Below, in pieces: positions 1-8,313 of a stretch of DNA of 64,000 nucleotides; the first letter of the stretch is position 1; every line of letters begins with the position of its first letter. The notes below the pieces were generated by a model. The model saw only the letters and a list, made by a program, of their open reading frames with translations, was not told the origin of the DNA and searched no databases. The position numbers and the translations under genes are program-made. Origin of the DNA: Methylobacterium brachiatum (GTDB lineage: Bacteria > Pseudomonadota > Alphaproteobacteria > Rhizobiales > Beijerinckiaceae); the NCBI RefSeq assembly GCF_020523825.1, contig NZ_JAJALK010000005.1:124001-188000 (forward strand). Direction: 5' to 3'.

Positions 1-707
1 CGGCGGCCGGCCGCGTAGGCGTCGGTGATCTGGCGGATGCCGTCCGGATAGGCGCCGCCGGTCATCGCCCCGGTGGCGCCGGCATCGAGATCGGCCATCA
101 GGGTGATCGCCTCCTCGCCGTCCCAGGGGCCGACAACCGCATCGCCGCCGAGCGCGATCAGCTCGCGCAGCTTGCCCGCCGCCCCGGGGGTCTCGATCTT
201 GAAGTAGGAGACGTTCTCGATCTCCCGGGCCATGCGGGCCAGGAACGCGGCCGAGAGCGGCGTGCCCGCCACCGGCGCGTCCTGGATCATGATCGGGATC
301 GAGATCGCGTCCGAGACGCCGCGGAAGAAATCGTAGATGCCGAGTTCCGGCACCCGGATCGTGGCGCCGTGATAGGGCGGCATGACCATCACCATGGCGG
401 CGCCGGCTGCTTCAGCCCGGCGCGAGCGCTCGGCGCAGACCTGCGTGGCGAAATGCGTGGTCGTCACGATCACCGGCACCTGGCCGGCGACGTGGTCGAG
501 CACCGCGTGCATCACGGTCTCGCGCTCGGCGTCGGTGAGGACGAACTGCTCGGAAAAGTTCGCCAGGATGCAGATGCCGTGGCTGCCGGCGTCGATCATG
601 AAGTCGATCGCCCGGCGCTGCCCGTCGAGATCGAGGGCGCCCGAGGCGTCGAACACCGTGGGGGCGACCGGGAAGACGCCCCGGTAGGGCTGGGCGGGCG
701 AGCTCAT
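1..707 (-). CDS. DapA-family dehydratase, likely L-2-keto-3-deoxyarabonate dehydratase (C-terminus outside window)
   Basis: Partial gene: 235 codons are present and the C-terminal part runs off the left edge. The product is a class I aldolase-type TIM barrel of the dihydrodipicolinate synthase family. The Schiff-base lysine is visible near residue 170 (SYFKIE), and the PPYHG loop near 110-114 carries the proton-relay tyrosine. The N-terminus (RGVFPVAPTVF) and ILANFSEQF resemble, from memory, the Azospirillum L-2-keto-3-deoxyarabonate dehydratase, which acts in non-phosphorylative L-arabinose breakdown. Related family members deaminate a hydroxyproline intermediate or make dihydrodipicolinate, so the substrate is inferred. 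The ATG is preceded by GGAGG at 715-719. No arabinose genes lie to its right. Confidence 0.8.
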   Translation of the reverse strand, partial: MSSPAQPYRGVFPVAPTVFDASGALDLDGQRRAIDFMIDAGSHGICILANFSEQFVLTDAERETVMHAVLDHVAGQVPVIVTTTHFATQVCAERSRRAEAAGAAMVMVMPPYHGATIRVPELGIYDFFRGVSDAISIPIMIQDAPVAGTPLSAAFLARMAREIENVSYFKIETPGAAGKLRELIALGGDAVVGPWDGEEAITLMADLDAGATGAMTGGAYPDGIRQITDAYAAGR

Positions 708-911
708 GCGCGATCCTCCGCCGGGGCGGGCCGCGCGCCCCGGCTCACAGGAAGAGACCGGTCCGGGCCGCTCCGGGGCCACGCGGCCACCCCGGAGCGG
801 CGACACGCCGGCACTGTGCCGAAGGATCATCCGAGATCAACGCCCGTCCCGGCGCGGGCTCGACAAAAGCCGCGATGTGTTTGCGCGGCGCCGGCCCGGG
901 TGCCGCAAGCC

Positions 912-1160
912 TTACGCCGACAGGATCAGCAGGATGAGCTTGCTCACCACGGAGCCGACATTCACGAACCCGTGCTCGACATCGACCCGGATCGTCGCCG
1001 TGTCGCCGCCCTCCAGGGTGATAACTTCCCGGGTCGTGTGGATCTCCAGGCGTCCCGACAGGATATGGAAGATCTCGCGGGTTCCGGCCTTGTGGGCGGC
1101 GAAGCGGATCGCCGTGGCGCCGGCCCGCCGCGGCCTCGGAAAATTTTCTCCCCCATCCAC
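912..1160 (-). CDS. Small cupin-domain protein, possibly a truncated remnant
   Basis: An 82-residue product containing the second half of a cupin beta-barrel: REIFHILSGRLEIHTTRE is followed by LEGGDTATI and a VEHGFVNVG histidine segment, the usual order in small cupins and in the C-terminal domain of XRE-cupin regulators. The first cupin motif and any DNA-binding domain are absent. The start is a GTG without a convincing ribosome-binding site, and the neighbouring frame also stays open here, so this may be the decayed tail of a longer gene. It lies upstream of the DapA-family gene on the same strand. No enzymatic role can be assigned. Confidence 0.45.
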   Translation of the reverse strand: MDGGENFPRPRRAGATAIRFAAHKAGTREIFHILSGRLEIHTTREVITLEGGDTATIRVDVEHGFVNVGSVVSKLILLILSA

Positions 1161-1493
1161 AGCTTGAGGGCCCGATCGACGCTCGGTCCCCGCTCCGCCA
1201 TCCCGGGGCCGCGCGGCGGGTCCGGGGGGGCGGAAAGGCCGGCCCGCTCAGAGCCTTGCGGCGCCGGCGGCCCGTGTTCGGGCACGTCCGGGCCGGAAAC
1301 CGCGCGGGCCGGTGCGGAGAACGGATCGGCCCGAAATCCGGCGCCTCCGGAAAGACCCTGCTCCCGGGCGAAACCCCGCCTCGGCGCGGCGTAGGCGCCG
1401 CCGGGGCCGCTTGGTATAGGAGTTCAGGCCTGACGCCGGCGGTAACGGGCCGGCCCCGAAGCACCCGATCATCCAGCCCTGGAGTTCCCCGTG
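1161..1493. other. Intergenic region, divergent cupin / ABC-transporter promoters
   Basis: About 330 bases without a convincing gene. The last 80 bases before 1494 should hold the promoter of the binding-protein gene. A TATAGG-like hexamer near 1415 and the short dyad TCAGGCCTGA just downstream are the only visible elements. Long open frames here are GC-rich shadows without protein-like composition. Confidence 0.4.
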
Positions 1494-2270
1494 ATGCGTC
1501 TTGTCTCCGCCGCCCGCGTGGCCGTCTTCGCCGCAGCGGCGCTTCTCATGGGCGCGCCGGCGCGGGCCGACGACCTCGACGCGATCCGGGCCGCCAAGAC
1601 CCTGCGGATCGGCACCGAGGGGACCTACGCGCCGTTCAGCTTCCACGACGCCTCCGGGGCGCTGGCCGGGTTCGACGTGGAGATCGGCCGCAAGGTGGCC
1701 GAGAAGCTGGGCGTCACGCCCCAGTTCGTCGAGGGCAAGTGGGACGGCCTGATCGCCGGGCTCGATGCCAAGCGCTACGACGTGGTGATCAACCAGGTCA
1801 GCATCACCAAGGAGCGCCAGGCGAAGTTCGACTTCTCCGAGCCCTATATCCGCTCCCGGGCCGTGCTGATCACCCGGGCCGACAACGGCACGATCAAGTC
1901 CTTCGCCGACCTGAAGGGCAAGAAGTCCGCGCAGAGCCTGAGCAGCAACTTCGCCCGGCTGGCCACCGAGGCCGGGGCCGAGCCGGTCGGCACCGACGGG
2001 TTCGACCAGTCGATCCAGCTGGTCGTCACCGGCCGCGCCGACGCCACCGTCAACGACAACCTGTCCTTCCTCGACTTCCACAAGAAGCAGCCGAACGCCC
2101 CCGTGAAGATCGTCGCCCAGAAGGACGACGCCGACGCCTCCGGCATCCTCCTGCGCAAGAACAACCCCGCCCTGAAGGCGGCGATCGACAAGGCGCTCGC
2201 CGAGATCAAGGCCGACGGCAGCTACGCGGCGATCGCGCAGACGTATTTCGGGGCGGACGTTTCGCGGTAG
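1494..2270 (+). CDS. tcyJ: Cystine/polar amino-acid ABC transporter, periplasmic binding protein
   Basis: A 258-residue extracellular solute-binding protein of family 3. Residues 1-24 form a signal peptide ending ARADD. The mature protein reads like the E. coli cystine-binding protein FliY/TcyJ: RIGTEGTYAPFSF, then KWDGLIAGLDAKRYDVVINQ, and the terminal YFGADVSR. It would capture the amino acid in the periplasm and deliver it to the permease at 2587. A GTG lies one codon earlier (1491); the ATG at 1494 with GGAG at 1481-1484 was preferred. A 316-base gap containing a repeat separates it from the permease, so its transcript may be uncoupled from the membrane genes. Confidence 0.88.
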   Translation: MRLVSAARVAVFAAAALLMGAPARADDLDAIRAAKTLRIGTEGTYAPFSFHDASGALAGFDVEIGRKVAEKLGVTPQFVEGKWDGLIAGLDAKRYDVVINQVSITKERQAKFDFSEPYIRSRAVLITRADNGTIKSFADLKGKKSAQSLSSNFARLATEAGAEPVGTDGFDQSIQLVVTGRADATVNDNLSFLDFHKKQPNAPVKIVAQKDDADASGILLRKNNPALKAAIDKALAEIKADGSYAAIAQTYFGADVSR

Positions 2271-2312
2271 ATAGCCGCCCTCCCCCCTCCGGTCCGCGCA
2301 GGCCGCGACGCG

Positions 2313-2410
2313 CCCCCTCTCCCGTGCGGGAGAGGGTTGGGATGAGGGACCCGGTTTCTCCGGAGAGGTCGCATCCCTCACCCTATCCCTCTCCCGCACG
2401 GGAGAGGGGA
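2313..2410. repeat. REP/BIME-like inverted repeat, polypyrimidine-polypurine type
   Basis: Two hairpins lie in head-to-head array. The first, 2315-2336, is CCCTCTCCCG facing CGGGAGAGGG across TG. The second, 2387-2408, has the same arms across CA. The flanks (GGGATGAGGGA and TCCCTCACCCTATCC) are also roughly complementary, so the whole 98 bases can fold as one cruciform. A related element occurs at 61718-61831. It sits between the binding-protein and permease genes and could attenuate or stabilise their transcript. Confidence 0.75.
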
Positions 2411-2586
2411 CCCGCACCTCGTCCGGAAAGGTATGAGCCCGTCAGCCCCCGCCGGGCGGGTTCGGTCACCGAACCGCATTCCCCTCAAGGCGCGGGTGAT
2501 CCGAAACCAACCCGAAAAATCCCCCGCGCGATCCGCGGCGCAAAGCCGTATAGACCGTCGCCCGATCCCGCAGGAAACACCGACCC

Positions 2587-3267
2587 GTGCCGCACTGGCC
2601 CGACCTCATGCTCCAGTCGCTCGGGCCGCTGCTCGCAGCCTGTCTCCGGTTCACCGTGCCGCTGACGCTGATCGCCTTCGCGCTCGGGCTGAGCCTCGCG
2701 CTGGTGATCGCCCTCGCGCGCCTGTTCGGGCCCCGGCCGCTGGCGGCGCTCGCCTGGACCTATGTCTGGATCTTCCGGGGCACGCCGCTCCTCGTGCAGC
2801 TGTTCGTGATCTTCTACGGCCTGCCGAGCGTCGGCATCCTGATCGACGCGTTCCCGGCGGCGGTGATCGGCTTCACCCTCAATATCGGCGCCTACGCGTC
2901 CGAGATCGTGCGCGCCGCCATCGCGTCGATCCCGAAGGGGCAGTGGGAGGCCGCCTACGCCACCGGCATGACCCCGGCCCAGGCCATGCGGCGCACGATC
3001 CTGCCCCAGGCGGCCCGGGTGGCGGTGCCGTCCCTGTCCAACACCTTCATCGCCCTGGTGAAGGACACCTCGCTCGCCGCCGCGATCACCGTGCCGGAGA
3101 TGTTCCAGGCGGCCCAGCGCATCGTCGCGGTCACCTACGAGCCGCTGATCCTCTACGTCGAGGCGGCGCTCATCTACCTCGTGCTCTGCTCCGCCCTGTC
3201 CTGGCTCCAGAGCGGGCTGGAGCGGCGGCTCGGGCGTTACGGCGGCTACCTGGAGGCCCGGGCATGA
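2587..3267 (+). CDS. tcyL: Cystine/polar amino-acid ABC transporter, permease
   Basis: A 226-residue inner-membrane permease of the HisM/GlnP type with about five transmembrane segments. The EAA loop that contacts the ATPase is clear: EAAYATGMTPAQAMRRTILP at about residues 119-138. Phrases such as WIFRGTPLLVQLF and EPLILYVEAALIYLVLC match the YecS/TcyL branch. The start is taken as GTG at 2587; an ATG seven codons in (2608) is possible. The stop overlaps the ATPase start by four bases (ATGA), indicating translational coupling. Confidence 0.88.
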   Translation: MPHWPDLMLQSLGPLLAACLRFTVPLTLIAFALGLSLALVIALARLFGPRPLAALAWTYVWIFRGTPLLVQLFVIFYGLPSVGILIDAFPAAVIGFTLNIGAYASEIVRAAIASIPKGQWEAAYATGMTPAQAMRRTILPQAARVAVPSLSNTFIALVKDTSLAAAITVPEMFQAAQRIVAVTYEPLILYVEAALIYLVLCSALSWLQSGLERRLGRYGGYLEARA

Positions 3268-4019
3268 TCGCCCTCCAGAAAATCGAAAAACGCTTCGGCG
3301 ACAACCCGATCCTGCGCGGCGTCGACCTGACGGTGCCGGAGGGCAAGGTGACGGCGCTGATCGGCCCGTCGGGCTCGGGCAAGTCGACGTTGCTGCGCTG
3401 CGTGAACCTGCTGGAGATCCCGCAGGCCGGCACGCTGGTGCTGGGCGACCAGCGGCTCGACTTCCGGCCCGGCGCGCCGCCGGCCCGGCGGGACGTGCTC
3501 GCGGTGCGCCGCCAGACCGGCATGGTGTTCCAGAACTTCCAGCTGTTTCCCCACCGCACGGTGATCGAGAACATCACCGAGGGGCTGATCACCGTGGGCA
3601 AATGGCCCAAGGAGGCGGCCCGGGTCCGGGCGCTGGAGCTGCTCGACCGGGTCGGCCTCGCCCAGAAGGCCGAGGCCTGGCCGGCGAGCCTCTCCGGTGG
3701 CCAGCAGCAGCGCGTGGCGATCGCCCGGGCGCTGGCCCCCTCCCCGCGCCTGCTGCTCTGTGACGAGCCGACCTCGGCGCTCGATCCCGAGCTCGCCGCC
3801 GAGGTGGTGGACGTGCTGGCCGGCCTCGCCCGCGAGGGCATGACCATGCTGATGGCGACCCACGACCTGCGCCTCGCCCGCCGGGTCGCCGACGCGGTGG
3901 TGCTCCTCGACGGCGGCACCGTCGTGGAGCAGGGACCGCCGGCCGAGCTGTTCGCTCGGCCCGCCGATCCGCGCACCCGGCGCTTCGTCCAGACGCTGCT
4001 CGGCGAGGTCGGCGCCTGA
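3264..4019 (+). CDS. tcyN: Cystine/polar amino-acid ABC transporter, ATP-binding protein
   Basis: A 251-residue ABC ATPase. Walker A is GPSGSGKST near residue 35, the Q-loop lies in MVFQNFQLFPHRTV, the signature is LSGGQQQRV, Walker B is LLLCDEPTSALDPE, and the switch histidine is in MATHDLRLA. The length and motif spacing match the polar amino-acid import ATPases (YecC/GlnQ). The ATG overlaps the permease stop. The gene ends three bases before the convergent small gene at 4023, leaving no room for a terminator. Confidence 0.92.
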   Translation: MIALQKIEKRFGDNPILRGVDLTVPEGKVTALIGPSGSGKSTLLRCVNLLEIPQAGTLVLGDQRLDFRPGAPPARRDVLAVRRQTGMVFQNFQLFPHRTVIENITEGLITVGKWPKEAARVRALELLDRVGLAQKAEAWPASLSGGQQQRVAIARALAPSPRLLLCDEPTSALDPELAAEVVDVLAGLAREGMTMLMATHDLRLARRVADAVVLLDGGTVVEQGPPAELFARPADPRTRRFVQTLLGEVGA

Positions 4020-4022
4020 GGC

Positions 4023-4178
4023 TCAGCCGGACAGGCAGCGCAGGCTCAACAGGTCGTCGAGGGTGAGCGCGGTGCCGAAGACCAGGGGCCGCCAGGCCGG
4101 CATCGTCGCCAGGACCAAGGCCGCCCCGAGGACGAGCCAGGGGACGAATGCCGGCAGGGCGGCGCGCTGAAGCCTCAC
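4023..4178 (-). CDS. Small membrane protein translationally coupled to DUF2243 protein
   Basis: A 51-residue product starting at a GTG that overlaps the stop codon of the upstream DUF2243 gene (GTGA). One strong transmembrane helix (about residues 9-29, containing VPWLVLGAALVLATMP) is followed by a short tail ending RCLSG. I do not recognise the family. The four-base overlap, shared strand and membrane character suggest it is made with the DUF2243 protein. It converges tail to tail with the ABC ATPase gene. Confidence 0.6.
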   Translation of the reverse strand: MRLQRAALPAFVPWLVLGAALVLATMPAWRPLVFGTALTLDDLLSLRCLSG

Positions 4179-4666
4179 GCCGCCCGCTCCCGGCGGCCGG
4201 CCCGGACCAGCAGCCAGCCCACGATCAGCATGGCGAGGCCCCAGAGCAGGAAGCCGGAATCCCAGAACACCCACTGGTCCCGGGGCATCGTCTCGTTGAC
4301 GTGGTGCACCCCAAGGATCTGGTGGTCGATCACGCCCTCGACGGTGTTGAACAGACCCCAGCCCATGAGCAGCGAGCCGGCCAGCAGCTTGTTCGACCAG
4401 GACAGGTGCCCGCGATGCGCCGCGCGCCAGAGGATGAACAGCCCGAGCACCACGAACACGTAGGTGGCGCTGTGGAAGATTCCGTCCCAGCGGGTGTTCA
4501 GCTCGAGATTGGGAATGGAATCGACCGGGTACCAGCTGCTCAGCATGTGATGCCATTGCAGGACCTGGTGCAGCACGATCCCGTCGAAGAACCCGCCGAG
4601 CCCCAGCCCGAACAGGATGCCGGCGCTCAGCGGGAACGCGCGGGTCTCGGATACGGCCGTTCTCAT
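4175..4666 (-). CDS. DUF2243 domain-containing membrane protein
   Basis: A 163-residue integral membrane protein with four predicted helices. The DUF2243 hallmarks are GFFDGIVLHQVLQWHHMLSS near the N-terminus, then GLFNTVEGVIDHQILGVHHV. The conserved histidines (HQxxQWHH, DHQ, HHV) could bind a metal or haem, but the function is unknown. The frame is open upstream to 4801, but that part only translates the inverted repeat, so the start at 4666 (MRTAVSETRAF) was chosen. The 51-residue membrane protein overlaps its stop. Confidence 0.85.
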   Translation of the reverse strand: MRTAVSETRAFPLSAGILFGLGLGGFFDGIVLHQVLQWHHMLSSWYPVDSIPNLELNTRWDGIFHSATYVFVVLGLFILWRAAHRGHLSWSNKLLAGSLLMGWGLFNTVEGVIDHQILGVHHVNETMPRDQWVFWDSGFLLWGLAMLIVGWLLVRAGRRERAA

Positions 4667-4714
4667 GGCGATCTCTCGGCGCGGGGATTGGACAACGGCC
4701 CCTGTTTCATAACC

Positions 4715-4806
4715 CGTCATTGCGAGCGCAGCGAAGCAAGCCAGTGCGGCGCGCGTTCTCCAACCGTAGCGTATCCCTCGGTTGCTTCGCTGCGCTCGCA
4801 ATGACG
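4715..4806. repeat. REP-like element with perfect 25-bp inverted arms
   Basis: The arm at 4715-4739 (CGTCATTGCGAGCGCAGCGA and five more bases) is repeated exactly in inverse orientation at 4782-4806, around a 42-base centre. This CGTCATTGCGAGCG...AAGCAA type of palindrome is a widespread dispersed bacterial repeat. It lies between the OPT transporter stop (4817) and the DUF2243 start (4666), and could act as a terminator or mRNA end for the OPT gene. Confidence 0.85.
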
Positions 4807-4816
4807 GCGCGGTTCA

Positions 4817-6838
4817 TCACGCGGTCTTGGATTCGACTTGGGTCACGCGCGCCGCGTCGTCGACCGTGGAGACCAGCCGCAGATAAACCCCGAGGCCGGC
4901 CAGAAACACCGCCAGCCCGAGCCAGGTCGCCGTCGATGCAAAGCCCGGCCCGGCGATGGCGAGCGCTCCGCTATGCCCGGCCATCAGGTCGGCGGCCGCC
5001 AGCAGCACGCCGACGCAGCTCTCGCCGACCAGGAAGCCCGAGGCCAGGAGCACGCCGCGGCGGCGGGCGGCGCCCAGCACCGCCTCCCGCCGGGGGCCGC
5101 GGACCCGGCCGCGCAGCCGGCGCTCGGCGATCCAGCCGAGGATGCCGCCGATCGCGATGGTCATCTCGACCGACAGCGGCAGGTACATGCCGATCCCGAC
5201 CGTGAGCGCCGGGAAGGTGAGGTTGCGCCGCCGCAGCCAGGCCTCCACGGCCACCAGCACCACACCGAGCCCGGCGCCGATCAGCACCATCGTCCAGGGC
5301 AGCGCGCCCTCGGTGATGCCCTTGGCGATCTGGGTCATCAGCGCGGCCTGGGGCGCCGCCATGGCGCTTGCCGGATCGAGCCCCTCGCGCGAGGGCGCGC
5401 CGATGAAGCCGTAGGCCTGGTAGAGCAGCTCGAGCAGCGGCGCGATCACCAGCGAGCCGACCGAGACCCCGATGATCAGCGCGACCTGCTGGTGCCAGGG
5501 GGTGGCGCCGACCACCTGCCCGGTCTTGAGGTCCTGCAGATTGTCGTTGGCGATCGACGCGGTGGTGACGATGACCGCCGTGAGCAGCAGCGCCATGGCG
5601 GTGACGAACCGGTCGCCGTCCGGCCCGCCGACCTGGCCGAGGAACAGCGGCAGGAGCAGCGCGGTCGCCATGGTGGTGAGGATCCCGATCCCCGAGATCG
5701 GGCTCGACGAGGATCCGAGCAGCCCCGCGAGGTAGCCGCAGGCGGCGGCCATCAGGAAGCCGAACAGGACCGTGAACAGGGTCGCGGCGAGCGCCAGGGC
5801 GATCATGGTCCCGCCGAGCCCGGCCGGCCCGGCGAAGGCGCCGAACAGGAGCGCCAGCGGCACGCACAGGGCGAGCGCCCCGGCCCCGACCCAGGCGATC
5901 GGCAGGTCACGCTCCTCGCGCGGGTGATCGGAGCCCAGGCTGCTGCCGGTGGTCGACAGGGCGGTGCGGATGCTGGCCGCGATCGGCCGGGCGAGCGAGG
6001 CCACCGTCCAGAGGCCGCCCACCGCGATGATGCCGGCCCCCATCAGCCGCACCTGCTCGGACCAGACCGCCTCGGCGGCCTGCCCGGCGGTCTTGCCCGC
6101 ATCGGGCGCGAGCGCGGTCAGGATCGGCACCGCGATGCCCCAGGCGATCACGACGCCGGTGAGCAGGGCGAGGCACGCCCCGATGCCGACCAGGTAGCCG
6201 ACGCCGACCAACGCCAGGGAGAACCCGGTGCCGGTGCGGAAGGCGGCGCCGCCGAGGCTGATCGCGCCGGAGAGCCCGTCGCCCAGCAGCTTCAGCCCGG
6301 TCGTGGCGAGCCCGATCGTGCCGGCGACTCCCGCCGCCGCCAGCAGGTCGCGCAGGCCGTGGCCGCCGGCATCCTCCTGGCCGGTCTTCAGGACCTCGGC
6401 GGCGGCCACACCTTCGGGGTACGGCAGGTCGCTGCCGGAGACGAGCGCCCGGCGCAGGGGGATCGAGAAGGCCACGCCGAGCAGGCCGCCCAGCGCGCAG
6501 ACCGCCGTGGTCTGCCAGAACGGGAAGCCGCTCCAATGCCCGATCAGCACGAGGCCGGGCAGCGCCAGCACGACGTTGCACAGGGTGCCGGCGGCCGAGG
6601 CCTGGGTCTGGACGATGTTGTTCTCGAGGATGCCGGCCCCGCCCATCAGCCGGAACGCGCCCATCGAGATCATGGCGGCCGGGATCGACGACGAGAACGT
6701 CATCCCGGTCTTCAGGCCCATGTAGAGGTTGGCGGCCATGAAGATGACCGTGATCGCCGCCCCGAGCACGATGCCGCGCAGGGTCAGTTCCGCGTGGTGG
6801 CCCAGGGCCGCCGGCGTCGTCGTGTTGCGGACGTCCAT
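4817..6838 (-). CDS. OPT-family oligopeptide / metal-chelate transporter
   Basis: A 673-residue protein with about 14-16 hydrophobic segments covering the whole length, typical of the oligopeptide transporter superfamily. Family features include NLYMGLKTGMTFSSSIPAAM near the N-terminus, the NIVQTQASAAGTL segment, and ATPWHQQVALIIGVSVGSLV in the second half. Members import small peptides or iron/metal-siderophore complexes by proton symport. The FTR1 permease upstream makes a metal role plausible but not proven. Start ATG at 6838 (MDVRNTT). Confidence 0.85.
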   Translation of the reverse strand: MDVRNTTTPAALGHHAELTLRGIVLGAAITVIFMAANLYMGLKTGMTFSSSIPAAMISMGAFRLMGGAGILENNIVQTQASAAGTLCNVVLALPGLVLIGHWSGFPFWQTTAVCALGGLLGVAFSIPLRRALVSGSDLPYPEGVAAAEVLKTGQEDAGGHGLRDLLAAAGVAGTIGLATTGLKLLGDGLSGAISLGGAAFRTGTGFSLALVGVGYLVGIGACLALLTGVVIAWGIAVPILTALAPDAGKTAGQAAEAVWSEQVRLMGAGIIAVGGLWTVASLARPIAASIRTALSTTGSSLGSDHPREERDLPIAWVGAGALALCVPLALLFGAFAGPAGLGGTMIALALAATLFTVLFGFLMAAACGYLAGLLGSSSSPISGIGILTTMATALLLPLFLGQVGGPDGDRFVTAMALLLTAVIVTTASIANDNLQDLKTGQVVGATPWHQQVALIIGVSVGSLVIAPLLELLYQAYGFIGAPSREGLDPASAMAAPQAALMTQIAKGITEGALPWTMVLIGAGLGVVLVAVEAWLRRRNLTFPALTVGIGMYLPLSVEMTIAIGGILGWIAERRLRGRVRGPRREAVLGAARRRGVLLASGFLVGESCVGVLLAAADLMAGHSGALAIAGPGFASTATWLGLAVFLAGLGVYLRLVSTVDDAARVTQVESKTA

Positions 6839-7115
6839 CGTGCACTCGTGATGTCGTCTCGCAAACCACCCGGATCCGGAAACCTATCCCGCCTGCGGCG
6901 TTGCGACGGGTTCACGGAGCGGGGGACCGGGACTCGTGCCCGGGCCGGACGACGATCGAGCGGTGCGCTCACGAATGCGCGTCAAATGCGGGCCGCCTGG
7001 ATCGGCGGCGCCATTCCCTCCTTCGCAGGACCAAGTTCTGTAGTCGGCCCGGCTCGCTCGGCGAATGCCGCTGCCGGGTCAGGCTCTTGCCGATGCGCTC
7101 AGGATCGGGGCGGCT

Positions 7116-7931
7116 TCAGCGCGACACGGCCGGGCTGGTCCGGCTCGCCGGCTCGGCTCGCCGGGCCCGGACCACGAGCAGGCCGGCGATGGCCGTGAGG
7201 ACCAGGGCGCCCTGGATTCCCAGCGCCTCCCAGCTGCCGTTGAAGCCGATATCCGCCACGAAGCCCGGCACGCCGTCATCATGCACGGCGACCAGCCCCT
7301 GCTCCTGCAATTCCTGGATCGCGGCCCCGACGAGCTTCAGCCCCATCACGAACAGGAACGCCGAGGTCAGCACGAAGATCGGCCGCAGCGGCAGGCGCAG
7401 CGCGAGCCATTGCATCGCCGCGTACAGGGCGATCAGCGCGAGCGCCGCCGCGCCGAGCCCGCCGAACAGCGACCCGTCCCAGCCGCCGGCGGTTCGGGCG
7501 AGCGCGTGCAGGAACAGCACCGTCTCCGCCCCTTCGCGGAACACGGCCAGGAAGGCGATGCCGGCCAGGGACAGCACGGTCCCGGCCCCGAGCGCCTGCC
7601 CGGCCAGGCGGTTGAGGTCCGCCTGCCAGGCCTTCGGATCCTGCCGCAGGAACAGCCAGCCGCTCATGTAGAACATCAGGGCGGCGGCCAGCAGCATGAC
7701 GCCGGCCTCGATCAGGTCGTTGTGGTTGCCGTCGTAATAGGTCTCGAACACCCAGGCCATGCCGAGACTGGCCAGCACCGCGGCCCCGGCGCCGAGATAG
7801 ATCGGGGCGATCCGGTGACCGGCATCGGCCCGCCGCATGAAGGCGGCCAGCGCGGCGACCACCAGCAAAGCTTCGAGCCCCTCCCTGAACAGGATCGTGA
7901 AGGCCTGGACGAACGTCGATCCATTATCCAT
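7116..7931 (-). CDS. FTR1-family iron permease
   Basis: A 271-residue membrane protein with seven predicted helices. It carries two REXXE iron-binding motifs: REGLE in the first helix (near residue 18) and REGAE in the fourth (about residue 141). This is the FTR1/EfeU architecture, importing ferric or oxidised ferrous iron across the inner membrane. No EfeO or EfeB partner lies nearby. The ATG at 7931 (MDNGSTFVQAF) starts at the conserved N-terminus; an upstream in-frame start at 8015 would add 28 poorly conserved residues. A 13-bp dyad at 8001-8013 may be an iron-responsive operator. Confidence 0.88.
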   Translation of the reverse strand: MDNGSTFVQAFTILFREGLEALLVVAALAAFMRRADAGHRIAPIYLGAGAAVLASLGMAWVFETYYDGNHNDLIEAGVMLLAAALMFYMSGWLFLRQDPKAWQADLNRLAGQALGAGTVLSLAGIAFLAVFREGAETVLFLHALARTAGGWDGSLFGGLGAAALALIALYAAMQWLALRLPLRPIFVLTSAFLFVMGLKLVGAAIQELQEQGLVAVHDDGVPGFVADIGFNGSWEALGIQGALVLTAIAGLLVVRARRAEPASRTSPAVSR

Positions 7932-8313
7932 GAGAGACCTCTGCTGTTCTTGCGGATCATACGAAACGCGCGCCGAACTTCTAGCGCTATGTTTTTCATT
8001 GCTTCTAAGAAGCATCGGGACGCGGCATCGCCGCTCTCGTCGTGACCGCCGCCTTCGGGACCGGATATCGACCGTCGCGGCGGCGAGGTCGAGGGCGGCA
8101 CCTGCGTGCGGCGTCCGCCCTCCTCCCGGGCGGCCCGCGCGGTGGACCCGACCGGCGCCCGGTTTGTGAGCGTCCCCGAGCGCGTGTTACGCCTTGCGGA
8201 ACGGCCGGTTCCACAACCATCGGCTGTGCGAGACGCGACGGATACGCCTCCATGGACGACCCGACCGACGCATCACCGGGCTCCGCGCCGGCTTCCGGCA
8301 CAGGGAGCGCGGC
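7932..8313. other. Intergenic region between divergent FTR1 and DUF350 genes
   Basis: About 380 bases. Apart from the dyad at 8001-8013 I see no gene. A short frame ending at the DUF350 start (codons from 8251) lacks a ribosome-binding site. The two divergent promoters should lie here. Confidence 0.4.
8001..8013 (-). promoter_or_regulatory. Possible iron-regulator operator upstream of FTR1 permease
   Basis: GCTTCTAAGAAGC is a perfect 13-bp dyad about 70 bases upstream of the permease start, in a short AT-rich patch. It shares the TTCTAA core with the alphaproteobacterial Irr-type iron control element, but the spacing does not match the usual consensus, so this is tentative. Confidence 0.3.

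Noticed and set aside
369..1394. Long plus-strand frame over the DapA-family and cupin genes
   Set aside because: Arg/His/Pro-rich composition typical of an antisense shadow in high-GC DNA; the minus-strand frames give recognisable protein families.
4838..7198. 786-codon plus-strand frame opposite the OPT transporter
   Set aside because: Composition is Gly/Arg/Asp/Gln-rich with no hydrophobic or domain pattern; the minus strand encodes a clear transporter.
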